A stretch of DNA of 12,278 nucleotides from an uncultured Oscillospiraceae bacterium (GTDB lineage: Bacteria; Bacillota; Clostridia; Oscillospirales; Oscillospiraceae). How positions within the stretch are numbered: position 1 is the stretch's first letter; each line of letters opens with the position of its first letter. Of the stretch, positions 5,218 through 12,228 are shown piece by piece. Both the position numbers and the translations under genes were made by a program. The notes below the pieces were generated by a model. That model searched no databases. It was not told the origin of the DNA and saw only the letters and a program-made list of their open reading frames with translations. The DNA lies in contig CAJUQD010000070.1 in the NCBI GenBank assembly GCA_910588105.1, positions 1-12,278 of the forward strand. Reading direction: 5' to 3'.

Positions 5218-6617
5218 GTGGATTCTTCCCAATTCCCCGTTTTCTTTTTTTGCCCCTCCAGCCAAGAGCGCAGCAGGTACAGTGCCTCGGGGGACAGCAG
5301 CAGCAGCGCGGGCAGGTTTACCGCCGCCAGCAGGCCGCTGAACACGTCCACCACCTGCCATACCGCCGTCACGTCCCCCACCGCCCCCAGCACGATGAAG
5401 GCGGGAAACGCCAGCTGGTACAACCCCTGGGCCCACCGGGCGGGCGTGAGGGTCTCCACCCCCCGCCGCCCGTAATATCCCGAGCCAATCAGGGAGGTAA
5501 AGGCGAACAGGATCAGGCTCACCGACACGATCCATTCCCCCGCTTCGCCGAACAGGGTGGCGAAGCCCGCCACCGTAAGCGGTGCGCCTAGCAGCTCCTG
5601 GGGCACCGCTCCCCCCTCCGCCAGGGGAAGCATCGCGGCCGGGTCGTACACCCCGGAGGTGAGTATGACCAGCGCCGTCACCGTGCAGATGACCATGGTG
5701 GCAAAAAAAACCTCTAAAATCCCCCACATTCCCTGCTGGGCCGGCTCGTCCACGTCGGCGCAGGCGTGGGCGATGGCGGACATGCCCACCCCGGCCTCGT
5801 TGGTGAACACGCCCCGGGCCACCCCGTAGCGCAGGGCCGCCCCCATGGCGTATCCCCCCGCCACCGCCCGGGGGGCGAAGGCATACCCCACAATCTCCGC
5901 AAGCGCCCCCGGTACCGCCTGGTAGTTGGCGGCAATCACCGCCAGCCCGCTCCCCACAAACAACAGGGCCATGGCAGGCACCAGCAGCTCACAAATCCTG
6001 CCGATGCGCTTGATGCCCCCCATCAGCACCACGGTGGTGACCGCCGCCAGCACCATCCCCACCGCCGCCGGACTGAGCCCTCCGGCGGCTGACAGCGCCC
6101 CGGCGATGGAGTTGGCCTGGGCCAGGTTGCCTCCGGTCAGCGTCTCCGCAATGCAGAACAGGGCAAACAGTTTTGCCAGTCCCGGCAGGCGAAGCCCCTT
6201 TTCCATGTACTGCATGGGCCCGCCCTTCCAATGGCCGTCGGCCCCGCGCTCCCGGTGTCGCACCGCTAAAATTTTCTCCCCGCACCCCGTCATCATACCC
6301 AGCAGGGCGGACATCCACATCCAGAACACCGCCCCCGGCCCGCCGTAGGCGATGGCGGTGGCCACCCCGGCAATGGATCCGGTGCCGATGGTGGCCGCCA
6401 GGGCGGTGGACAGGGCCTGGAGCTGGGTCACCCCCCGGCCCTCCTGCCGATTCTTTTTCCGGCGGAAGAGGGAACCCATAGTGGACCTCCACCACACGGG
6501 CAGCCCAAAGAGCTGGAAAAACCCGGAGCCGAAGGAGTACCACAGCCCCACTGCCAAAAACGCCGCCAGCAGCGGCCCGCCCCACAGAAAATCCCCCAGC
6601 CACTGGAAAAAAGCCAT
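5214..6617 (-). CDS. Sodium:amino-acid symporter, AGCS (alanine/glycine) family
   Basis: A 467-residue polytopic membrane protein that imports alanine or glycine with sodium (or protons). The N-terminus (FFQWLGDFLWGGPLLAAFLAVG) and the family signature at about 78-99 (GTGSIAGVATAIAYGGPG, then AVFWMW) match the AGCS family, as do GGPMQYME, GNLAQANSIAGAL and GVARGVFTNEAGVGMSAIAH. About 10-11 hydrophobic segments are present, and the length is normal. The signature has Ser where many members have Asn (GTGNIAG), so the substrate preference may differ. The ATG at 6617 has GGGGGG upstream. No other start keeps the conserved N-terminal helix. The gene lies 72 bases downstream of folT on the same strand and probably shares its transcript. 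The start codon is buried in a perfect 15-bp stem followed by a U-run, so expression is likely attenuated. Family certain; exact substrate inferred. Confidence 0.94.
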   Translation of the reverse strand: MAFFQWLGDFLWGGPLLAAFLAVGLWYSFGSGFFQLFGLPVWWRSTMGSLFRRKKNRQEGRGVTQLQALSTALAATIGTGSIAGVATAIAYGGPGAVFWMWMSALLGMMTGCGEKILAVRHRERGADGHWKGGPMQYMEKGLRLPGLAKLFALFCIAETLTGGNLAQANSIAGALSAAGGLSPAAVGMVLAAVTTVVLMGGIKRIGRICELLVPAMALLFVGSGLAVIAANYQAVPGALAEIVGYAFAPRAVAGGYAMGAALRYGVARGVFTNEAGVGMSAIAHACADVDEPAQQGMWGILEVFFATMVICTVTALVILTSGVYDPAAMLPLAEGGAVPQELLGAPLTVAGFATLFGEAGEWIVSVSLILFAFTSLIGSGYYGRRGVETLTPARWAQGLYQLAFPAFIVLGAVGDVTAVWQVVDVFSGLLAAVNLPALLLLSPEALYLLRSWLEGQKKKTGNWEEST

Positions 6618-6660
6618 GTCCGCATCCCCCCTGTTGAGGAACCATATGCGGACATGGCTT
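6611..6660 (-). promoter_or_regulatory. Attenuator-like hairpin spanning the start codon of the symporter gene
   Basis: Arms 6646-6660 and 6611-6625 are exact 15-bp complements (AAGCCATGTCCGCAT/ATGCGGACATGGCTT on the minus strand) around a 20-base loop. The loop carries the G-rich ribosome binding site, the 3' arm carries the ATG, and T residues follow (GGCTTTTTTCC). It therefore has the form of a rho-independent terminator whose 3' part also encodes the first residues, MAFF. Confidence 0.7.
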
Positions 6661-6689
6661 CGGTTATGCGGCCCGGGCGGTCACTTCTC

Positions 6690-7349
6690 TCAAGGATCCT
6701 CCCTTGGGAGGGCCTCTCCTTTGTCCGGCGTCTTTTCCCGTTCCGGCCGCTTCCACAGCTTCAGCCGGGCGGACTGGTCGGGCAGGAAGCCCATTCGGTG
6801 CAGGGTGGGCAGCAGCGCGGCAAACAGCGCCGCCAGCATGACAGTCTGGATGGGCAGCATAACGGCGTTTTTTACCGCCCGCTCCCCCACCAGAACCCAA
6901 TAACCCTTTCCGGCGGAGTACCATAGGTATGTCCCCAGGGACTGCAAAAACACATTCTGGACATTGGTAAACAGCTTGGCCAGGAAAATCCGCGCCACCG
7001 TCACCTCCGAGCGGTAGAGGAACAGCGCGTAGGTGAACACCCCCAGCATGGTGGTGAGGATGTAAAAGGGATTATAGCCTCCGTCCGGATTTATGAAGTA
7101 GCCCACCGTGTCCTCCACGAAGCCGAACAGCAGGGCGTTCACCGGCCCCCCCACCAGGGCGCACAGGGCCCGGGCCAGAAAACCCCAGGAAATTTTGGTT
7201 CCGGTGGCCACATAGATGGATGGAAGCCGGCCCAGCGCCACGCAGGCGGCCACCATCAGCGCGGAGAACACCAGCATCCGCAGCTTTTTCGCGTCCCGCG
7301 CGGCACACCGCCAGTAGGCACGGGAGAAGGGCGTTTTGAAGATTTCCAT
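6690..7349 (-). CDS. folT: Folate-family ECF transporter S component
   Basis: A substrate-binding membrane subunit (S component) that captures folate and works with the shared energy-coupling module (EcfA/A'/T), which is not encoded in this window. It has 219 residues with about six hydrophobic segments. The first (MLVFSALMVAACVALGRLPSI) is followed by the family-typical ATGTKISWGFLARALCALVG, GGPVNALLFGFVEDTVGYF and NPFYILTTMLGVFTYALFLY. I chose the ATG at 7349 because it has a strong AGGAGG 9-10 bases upstream; the frame is open further upstream, but that stretch is the riboswitch leader and is not protein-like. A THF riboswitch in the leader supports the folate assignment and indicates repression when reduced folates are plentiful. 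The charged tail (residues about 195-219) is of no clear function. Confidence 0.9.
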   Translation of the reverse strand: MEIFKTPFSRAYWRCAARDAKKLRMLVFSALMVAACVALGRLPSIYVATGTKISWGFLARALCALVGGPVNALLFGFVEDTVGYFINPDGGYNPFYILTTMLGVFTYALFLYRSEVTVARIFLAKLFTNVQNVFLQSLGTYLWYSAGKGYWVLVGERAVKNAVMLPIQTVMLAALFAALLPTLHRMGFLPDQSARLKLWKRPEREKTPDKGEALPREDP

Positions 7350-7410
7350 GAAAAAAGACCTCCTTTTTGTCCGGCAGCACCCAAAACGGGTATGCCGCAT
7401 AAAGGAGGCC
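7350..7410 (-). promoter_or_regulatory. Expression-platform stem: sequesters the folT ribosome binding site, with a following U-run
   Basis: On the minus strand GGCCTCCTTT (7410-7401) is complementary to AAAGGAGGTC (7366-7357), 10 pairs including one G-U, with an inner GGCA/TGCC and CCC/GGG stem. The 3' arm is the folT Shine-Dalgarno sequence, and TTTTTTC follows immediately before the ATG. The stem could act as terminator, as translational lock, or both, under control of the aptamer 24 bases upstream. Confidence 0.75.
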
Positions 7411-7433
7411 CAACGGGCGCGATTCCACCATGC

Positions 7434-7550
7434 GGCAGCGGGATGCGGAGGGCGCACTGCAAGCCATGGGCTTTTCGTCCGGCGGACAACTCCCCGTCCC
7501 GCCGGCACTGCGGAGGCAATGCCTCCTGACACGCGCGCTCCTACTCTGCC
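7434..7550 (-). ncRNA. Tetrahydrofolate (THF) riboswitch aptamer
   Basis: The leader of folT shows the THF aptamer hallmarks in order: GGCAGAGTAG at the 5' end; GCGCGCGTGTCA; GGGGAGTTGTC in a P3 loop flanked by CCGGCGG/CCGCCGG; GACGAAAAGCC...GGCTTGCAGTGCGC; and CCGCATCCCGCTGCC at the 3' end. GGCAG/CTGCC closes P1. The GGGGAG loop can pair with the CATCCC-type 3' strand as in the known pseudoknot. An additional near loop-less hairpin (GGAGGCATTGCCTCC, near 7513-7527) is inserted between P2 and P3. The class regulates folate uptake and synthesis genes in Clostridia, in agreement with the gene downstream. Confidence 0.85.
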
Positions 7551-7559
7551 TGTTTTCCC

Positions 7560-7588
7560 AGTGTAACCCATCCCGGCCCAAAATGCAA
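7560..7588 (-). promoter_or_regulatory. Promoter of the THF riboswitch-folT-symporter unit
   Basis: The minus strand reads TTGCAT (7588-7583), 17 bases, then TACACT (7565-7560). The predicted start near 7553 lies 3 bases before the aptamer, exactly where expected. Confidence 0.7.
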
Positions 7589-7654
7589 GTGAATATTTTG
7601 CCGAATCCTCCCCGCGCGGCGGATGGGGAACCACCGTTTCTCCCGCGGCGGGTA

Positions 7655-7682
7655 TTGAATTTCCAACGGAATATGGTATACT
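7655..7682 (+). promoter_or_regulatory. Promoter of the PF06541 membrane-protein gene
   Basis: TTGAAT (7655-7660), 16 bases, then TATACT (7677-7682), with extended -10 TGG. The predicted start is near 7689, about 31 bases before the GTG. It diverges from the folT promoter. Confidence 0.75.
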
Positions 7683-7719
7683 CTTCCTCAATAAGTCCGC
7701 ATATATAGAGAGAAAGGCT

Positions 7720-9027
7720 GTGACCCTATTGTACGATTTCTACGATCTGGCGCTGTACCTGCTGCTCTACTCCTTCCTGGGCTGGGCGGCGGAGGCGGGG
7801 TACTACGCCGTCACCCGGCGTAAATTCTGCAACCGGGGCGTGGTGGCCCTGCCGCTGGTGCTGTCCTACGGCTTCACCTTTGTGCTGCTCCTCCTGCTTC
7901 TGCCCACCCTGGCGGGGCGCCCTGTCCTGTCCTTCCTGGCCACTATGGTGATGTCCTCCGTGGTGGAGCGCATCGGCGACCACTTTTTCCAGCGGGTGGG
8001 CCCCAAGATTCGGTGGAACCAGGAGCGCAGCCGCCTGCTGTCCGGCACCGGCAAGGGCCTTTTGTCCTCCGCCCTGGTGGCGGGGATATACTACCTCGCC
8101 TACCTCATCATCCACCCGGTGCTGATGGCCGGGGTGCTGCTGGTGCCCGAGCCGCTCCGGCACATCGTAGTCATCGCCTGCTTCACCCTCACCGCCCTGG
8201 ACTTTGCCGCCGTGTTTTACGCCGTGCGTACCGGGGACGCCTCCCACTATGAGCAGCGCCTGGCGGAAAGCAGCCAGGGGAAACTGGCCGGGCGCATCTA
8301 CAACAGCGTGTGGAAGCGCCTGCGCAAGGCCTACCCCGGTTTGGAAGAGGGCCCCGGCAAAGAGAAGGAAACCTACACCTTTGCCAGGGGTCTGTGCTGG
8401 GACAAGCTGGTGTGGGTGTTCCTCCTCTCCGCTCTGCTGGGGGACATTATTGAGACCTTCTGGTGCGGCCTGGTGGACGGTGAGTGGATGAACCGCTCCA
8501 GCGTGCTCTACGGCCCCTTCAGCTTTGTGTGGGGTCTGGGGGCGGTGGTGCTCACCGTGGCGCTCCAGGGGCTGGCAGAGAAAAACGACCGCTATGTGTT
8601 CGCCGCCGGCTTTGTGGTGGGGGGCGCCTACGAGTACCTGTGCAGCGTATTCACCGAGCTGGTGTTCGGCACGGTGTTCTGGGACTACAGCGACATGCCG
8701 CTGAACATCGGCGGGCGCACCAACGTGCTGTTCTGCTTCTTCTGGGGCGTGCTGGCGGTGGTGTGGATCAAGATGATCTATCCCCCCATGTCCAAGGGCA
8801 TCGAGTCCCTGCCCGCCCTGGCGGGCAAGGTCGCCACCTGGGCCGTGGTGTTTGTCATGGCCTGTAACGCCCTGCTCACCAGCGCCGCCATGCTGCGCTA
8901 CTCCACCCGGCCCATCCAGCCCGAGCCTGCCAATGCCTTTGAGGAATTCATCGACCGGCGGTATTCCGACCAGCGCATGGAGGAACGCTGGCCCAACATG
9001 GTTGTCAGCGAGCCCGCCCAGCCGTGA
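7720..9027 (+). CDS. Two-domain PF06541 integral membrane protein ('putative ABC transporter permease')
   Basis: A 435-residue polytopic membrane protein of unknown biochemical role. The family name (ABC_trans_CmpB) is a weak prediction, and no ABC ATPase gene is nearby. The first domain (about residues 1-170) has the typical YSFLGWAAEAGYY...F-CNRG-VVALPL opening. A charged linker follows (about 173-225). The second domain (about 226-365) has LLGDIIETFWCGLVDGEWMN, RSSVLYGPFSFVWGLGA and the diagnostic FGTVFWDYSDMPLNIGGR. The first domain lacks the WDYS...PLN motif, so it may be a diverged copy. The start is uncertain: GTG 7720 has GAGAG 7 bases upstream, and an in-frame TTG at 7729 has AAAGG 11 bases upstream. 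The gene is monocistronic, with its own promoter and terminator. A short relative is present as a phage-type fragment at 3679-3976. Confidence 0.85.
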   Translation: MTLLYDFYDLALYLLLYSFLGWAAEAGYYAVTRRKFCNRGVVALPLVLSYGFTFVLLLLLLPTLAGRPVLSFLATMVMSSVVERIGDHFFQRVGPKIRWNQERSRLLSGTGKGLLSSALVAGIYYLAYLIIHPVLMAGVLLVPEPLRHIVVIACFTLTALDFAAVFYAVRTGDASHYEQRLAESSQGKLAGRIYNSVWKRLRKAYPGLEEGPGKEKETYTFARGLCWDKLVWVFLLSALLGDIIETFWCGLVDGEWMNRSSVLYGPFSFVWGLGAVVLTVALQGLAEKNDRYVFAAGFVVGGAYEYLCSVFTELVFGTVFWDYSDMPLNIGGRTNVLFCFFWGVLAVVWIKMIYPPMSKGIESLPALAGKVATWAVVFVMACNALLTSAAMLRYSTRPIQPEPANAFEEFIDRRYSDQRMEERWPNMVVSEPAQP

Positions 9028-9046
9028 CCATCCCGGACAAAATACA

Positions 9047-9078
9047 GGGCCGTCCCCCATCGGGGACGGCCCCTTTTT
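9047..9078 (+). terminator. Strong terminator between convergent genes
   Basis: An 11-bp perfect stem GGGCCGTCCCC (9047-9057)/GGGGACGGCCC (9062-9072) has a 4-base loop and is followed by CTTTTT. It serves the PF06541 gene. On the minus strand TGTATTTTG follows the stem, so it may also stop the convergent MATE transcript. Confidence 0.9.
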
Positions 9079-9091
9079 CGCGTCTCAGGCG

Positions 9092-10447
9092 TCATTCCTC
9101 CTCATTCCGCAGCCTGCGGCGGGCCACCGCGAAGTAGCTGCCCGCCAGCACCACGTCCGCCCCCAGCCACGCGGCCGGCTCGGCGAAAAAGATGCCCGCC
9201 TCCCCCGCCAGCAGCGGCAGATAGAGGGCGGTGGCGGTGCGCATGAGGAATTCTACCACGCCGGACACCATGGGCAGGGCGGTGTTTCCCATCCCTTGGA
9301 TTGCGGAACGGAGCACGTGGAGCACATACAGCACGGGCAGGCCCACGCTCATAACGGCCAGGTAGAAATAGGCCGTCCCCATGGCCTGCTCCACCTCCTG
9401 GGGCGTCCCGGAGATAAAGCCGCTCAAAATTGCCCGCCCGAACACCAGCATCACCGCGGCGATCACCAGCGAGGTGGCCGCCGCGATGGCCAGCGCTGCC
9501 CGGGTCCCCTGCCGGATGCGCTGGTGCCGCCCCGCGCCCAGGTTCTGGCCCACATAGGTAATCATGGCGTAGCCGTAGGAGGTGGCCGCGATTTCCAGCA
9601 CGCCGTACAGCTTGTTGGTGGCGGTGAACCCCGCGATGAACACCACGCCGGAGCTGTTGACCACAAACTGCACGATCATGCCGCCCACGGCTATGATGCA
9701 GTTCTGAAACGCCATGGGGAAGCCCAGCCCCAGCAAATGGGGGGCCACCCCCCTTTGGAGGCGCAAATTGGCCCGGCCCAGCCGCAGCATCTCCAGCTTT
9801 CCTACGTGGTACAGGCAGAACAGGCCAGACACCACCTGGGCGATCAACGTGGCCGCCGCCGCCCCGGCGATGCCCCACTGGAACACCATCACGAACAGCA
9901 AATCCAGCGCAATATTCGCCGCCGAGGCCACCGCCATGGCCTGGAGCGGCGTTTTCCCGTCCCCCAGGGAGCGCAGCACGCAGGCCAGCAGGTTATAGGC
10001 CATCATCACCGGGACGCCCAGGTACATGACGCGCAGGTACAAAAGCGCGTCCCCCAGAATGTCCCCGGGGGTCTGCAAGAGCACCAGCACCGGCCGCGCC
10101 GCCAGCTGCCCCGCCCCCGCCAGCAGCAGGGAAAACAGGGCGGACAGCACCCCCGCGTTGCCGATCACGTCCCGCAGCCCGGCGTAGTCCCCCGCGCCGA
10201 ACTCCCGGGACATGCGGATGGCGCAGCCCTGGGCAAAGCCCTGCACAATGCCCAGCATCATCCAGTTCATCCAGTCCGCGGCCCCCAGCGCGGCCAGCGC
10301 GCCCACGCCCAGGTATTTTCCCACCACCATGGTGTCCACCACGGTATACAGCTGCTGGAACACATTGCCCACCATCAGGGGCAGCGCGAAGCTGAAGATC
10401 AGCTTCTCCGGTCTCCCCTCCGTCATGTTTTGGATGCGGGCCGCCAT
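9092..10447 (-). CDS. MATE-family multidrug/toxin exporter
   Basis: A 451-residue cytoplasmic-membrane antiporter that exports organic cations, drugs or metabolites using a Na+ or H+ gradient. About 12 hydrophobic helices are present, with the family-typical first half (EKLIFSFALPLMVGNVFQQL, YTVVDTMVVGKYLGVGALAA, and LRSLGDGKTPLQAMAVASAA-type helix 5). The second half is homologous, with GLGFPMAFQNCIIAVGGMIV, SYGYAMITYVGQNLGAGRHQ and SAIQGMGNTALPMVSGVVEF. The length is normal for the NorM/DinF-like group. The ATG at 10447 has a purine-rich GGAGAGGATGGG upstream. It has its own extended -10 promoter and a GC-rich leader hairpin. The substrate cannot be told from sequence; the neighbouring genes do not indicate one. 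Its shared regulatory region with the AEC carrier gene suggests possible co-regulation (inference). Confidence 0.93.
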   Translation of the reverse strand: MAARIQNMTEGRPEKLIFSFALPLMVGNVFQQLYTVVDTMVVGKYLGVGALAALGAADWMNWMMLGIVQGFAQGCAIRMSREFGAGDYAGLRDVIGNAGVLSALFSLLLAGAGQLAARPVLVLLQTPGDILGDALLYLRVMYLGVPVMMAYNLLACVLRSLGDGKTPLQAMAVASAANIALDLLFVMVFQWGIAGAAAATLIAQVVSGLFCLYHVGKLEMLRLGRANLRLQRGVAPHLLGLGFPMAFQNCIIAVGGMIVQFVVNSSGVVFIAGFTATNKLYGVLEIAATSYGYAMITYVGQNLGAGRHQRIRQGTRAALAIAAATSLVIAAVMLVFGRAILSGFISGTPQEVEQAMGTAYFYLAVMSVGLPVLYVLHVLRSAIQGMGNTALPMVSGVVEFLMRTATALYLPLLAGEAGIFFAEPAAWLGADVVLAGSYFAVARRRLRNEEE

Positions 10448-10469
10448 GCTTTTCCCATCCTCTCCTGTG

Positions 10470-10486
10470 CGGCGGGCATCCCGCCG
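10470..10486. repeat. GC-rich hairpin in the MATE leader
   Basis: A perfect 7-bp stem CGGCGGG/CCCGCCG with a 3-base loop lies between the MATE promoter and its ribosome binding site. It may stabilise the mRNA or modulate translation. No U-run follows. Confidence 0.5.
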
Positions 10487-10497
10487 TGTGTCCGCCT

Positions 10498-10527
10498 ATC
10501 ATACCACAACTCCAGCGCCCCGCGCAA
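10498..10527 (-). promoter_or_regulatory. Promoter of the MATE gene
   Basis: The minus strand reads TTGCGC (10527-10522), 18 bases, then TATGAT (10503-10498) with an extended TGG. The predicted start is near 10491, giving a leader of about 44 bases. Confidence 0.65.
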
Positions 10528-10570
10528 GACCGGCAGCCGCCAAAAATCCCCGCCGGGGAGCCGCCCTCTC

Positions 10571-10599
10571 TTCACAAATGGCCCAGGCTGTGGTAAACT
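10571..10599 (+). promoter_or_regulatory. Promoter of the AEC carrier gene
   Basis: TTCACA (10571-10576), 17 bases, then TAAACT (10594-10599), with extended -10 TGG. The predicted start is near 10606, about 50 bases before the ATG. It diverges from the MATE promoter 44 bases away. Confidence 0.65.
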
Positions 10600-10655
10600 A
10601 TCCCTGTCCAAACGGCGCGGCCGTCGGACCACCCTTCGGAAAGGCGGACAAAGCC

Positions 10656-11600
10656 ATGCTGCTCAACAGTTTTCTGCTCTCGCTCAACGCCATTGCATCC
10701 ATCTTTCTGATGATGGCCGTGGGCTACGGGGCCAAACGGATGCTCCACCTGGAAAAGGAGCACATCCGGCGCTTCAACTCCCTGGTATTCCACACCCTGC
10801 TGCCGCTGATGCTCTTTACCAACATCTACACGTCCGATATCAGGTCTGGAGTCAGCCTGGGCTGCCTGGGGCTGGCGCTTTCGGCGCTCTTGGCCCTGTT
10901 TGCCCTCACATGGCTCTTTGTCAAACGAATTGAGCCGGCTAATGACCAGCGCGGGGTGATGATCCAGGCCTCTTTCCGCAGCAACTTCCTGCTCCTGGGC
11001 CTCCCCCTGATCCGGGAGCTGTGCCCCGGCGCGGATCTGGCCACCGTCTCCGTCATGCTGGCCATCGTCGTCCCCTGCTACAACGTGCTGGCCGTGGTCA
11101 CGCTGGAGACTTTCAGCCGCAGGGAAATCGACCCCCGCAAGATTCTGCTGGGCATCGCCAAAAACCCGCTGATCCTGGCCTCGGCGGCGGGGGTGCTGGC
11201 CAACCTGTCCGGCCTGCGCCTACCGCAGTGCGTGGCAAATCCCATCGACCAACTGGGGGCGTCCGCCTCACCGGTGGCCCTGCTTCTGCTGGGGGCGGAG
11301 TTTGAGTTCCGATCCGTGGGGCTCTACCGTCGCAACCTGGCGGTGTGCACGGCGCTGCGCCTGCTGGTCTACCCCGGCATAGCCCTGCCCCTGGCGGCGC
11401 TTTTCGGGCTGCGGGGGCCGGAGTTCGCCGTACTCATCTCCATGTTTGCCACCCCCGCCGCCGTCAGCTCCTTCAGCATGGCCGTCCAGATGGGCGGAAA
11501 TCCCGAGCTGGCCGCCGGCGCGGTCACCCTCACCACCCTGCTGTCCGCCGGCACCATGTTCTTCTGGATTTTCCTCTTCAAGTCCCTGGGGATGTTTTAA
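10656..11600 (+). CDS. AEC-family (auxin efflux carrier-like) membrane transporter
   Basis: A 314-residue membrane carrier of PF03547. Bacterial members move small organic acids such as malate or malonate, or amino-acid-like compounds. About ten hydrophobic helices are seen. Typical blocks are IFLMMAVGYGAKRMLHLEKE and FNSLVFHTLLPLMLFTNIYT at the N-terminus, MIQASFRSNFLLLGLPLIRE in the middle, LGIAKNPLILASAAGVLANL, and the C-terminal helix pair with ATPAAVSSFSMAVQMGGNPE. The length is normal. The ATG at 10656 has AAGGCGG 8 bases upstream. The frame is open much further upstream, but that part is the antisense of the MATE gene. The gene is divergent from the MATE gene. No terminator is evident downstream; the sequence changes directly into transposon-related DNA after the TAA. 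Substrate unknown. Confidence 0.92.
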   Translation: MLLNSFLLSLNAIASIFLMMAVGYGAKRMLHLEKEHIRRFNSLVFHTLLPLMLFTNIYTSDIRSGVSLGCLGLALSALLALFALTWLFVKRIEPANDQRGVMIQASFRSNFLLLGLPLIRELCPGADLATVSVMLAIVVPCYNVLAVVTLETFSRREIDPRKILLGIAKNPLILASAAGVLANLSGLRLPQCVANPIDQLGASASPVALLLLGAEFEFRSVGLYRRNLAVCTALRLLVYPGIALPLAALFGLRGPEFAVLISMFATPAAVSSFSMAVQMGGNPELAAGAVTLTTLLSAGTMFFWIFLFKSLGMF

Positions 11601-11757
11601 GGAAGCGCTGATTAAAGCAGTCAAAAATTCGGGAAACAGTCAGAAGGTGATGGTAAACGTCAAATAAAGGAGCATATTCGTGAGAGGCATCCTCGTTTTC
11701 CATACCCTATCCCGCCTAAAGGGCGCAAAAACCTTGAGCGGGGGATAGAGAGCCGGG
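11601..11757 (+). other. Junction region before the transposase fragment, with an orphan 22-codon ORF
   Basis: No recognisable gene. GTG 11680 has an ideal AAAGGAG 7 bases upstream and runs 22 codons (MRGILVFHTLSRLKG...) to a TAG at 11746. That frame is the same as that of the transposase fragment starting four codons later. CTATCCCGC (about 11707-11715) and GCGGGGGATAG (about 11738-11748) form an imperfect inverted repeat. The stretch begins GGAAGCGCTGATTAAAG directly after the AEC stop codon and may be an element end. Confidence 0.4.
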
Positions 11758-12228
11758 GTAGAAGGCATCACGGAGGCCCTGTGGGGCAGCAAGGTGTCCC
11801 CGGCCACCATCAGCGAACTGAATAAGAAAGCATATGTCCACATCGAGGACTGGCGGAATCAGCCCTTGCATGGTGGCCAATACCCTTATGCCTATGTGGA
11901 CGGTATCTACCTGCGCCGCAACTGGGGCGGAGAGTACGAAAATGTAGCTATTCTGGTGGCGATCGCAGTAAATGAGGACGGATACCGTGAGGTTCTTGGC
12001 GCTGCCGAAGGCATGAAGGAGGACAAGAGCAGTTGGGTGAACTTCTTCCAGTGGCTCCGCAGTCGTGGCTTGGATGGTGTTAAGCTCATTGATGGAGACA
12101 AGTGTCTGGGAATGCTGGAGGCGGTGGGCGAGGTGTTCCCTGAAGCCAGGTACCAGCGCTGCACCGTCCACTTCTGCCGCAATGTGTTTTCTGTGGTTCC
12201 CCGTTCCAAGGCGAAATTGGTGGCTAGG
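11758..12228 (+). pseudogene. IS256-family transposase fragment
   Basis: The frame reads VEGITEALWGSKVSPATISE, YAYVDGIYLRRNWGGEYENV, AILVAIAVNEDGYREVLGAA, EGMKEDKSSW and FPEARYQRCTVHFCRNVFSV. These are hallmarks of the Mutator/IS256 (PF00872) DDE transposases that move by cut or copy mechanisms. The first catalytic Asp is residue 48 of the fragment (in YVDGI), and the second lies in LIDGDKC. The N-terminal third, including the DNA-binding part, is missing upstream of a TAG at 11746, and the C-terminal catalytic Glu is not reached. The family usually has HFYRN where this copy has HFCRN. At about 12228 the expected continuation (an LKAIHAQE-type helix) is replaced by unrelated sequence, so the gene is broken at both ends. 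A complete family member is about 400 residues; about 157 remain. Confidence 0.85.

Noticed and set aside
6611..6700. Glycine riboswitch ahead of the AGCS symporter
   Set aside because: AGCS genes are often under glycine riboswitches, but only 72 bases separate it from folT and no glycine aptamer motif is present, only the simple 15-bp stem.
7350..7691. N-terminal extension of folT by about 114 codons
   Set aside because: The extension consists of the THF riboswitch and promoter, the translated sequence is not protein-like, and the ATG at 7349 has an AGGAGG site.
7726..9060. Long minus-strand open frame of about 444 codons
   Set aside because: Antisense shadow of the PF06541 gene, rich in His, Gly and Gln, without a family match. 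The plus-strand protein has clear conserved motifs, a promoter and a terminator.
10212..10655. N-terminal extension of the AEC carrier gene
   Set aside because: This stretch is the antisense of the MATE gene and of both promoters. Family members start at the helix beginning near the ATG at 10656.
8852..10933. Very long open frame on the plus strand (about 690 codons)
   Set aside because: It is antisense to the MATE gene. The composition is repetitive in His, Gln, Gly and Arg, as expected for a GC-rich shadow frame, with no recognisable domain.
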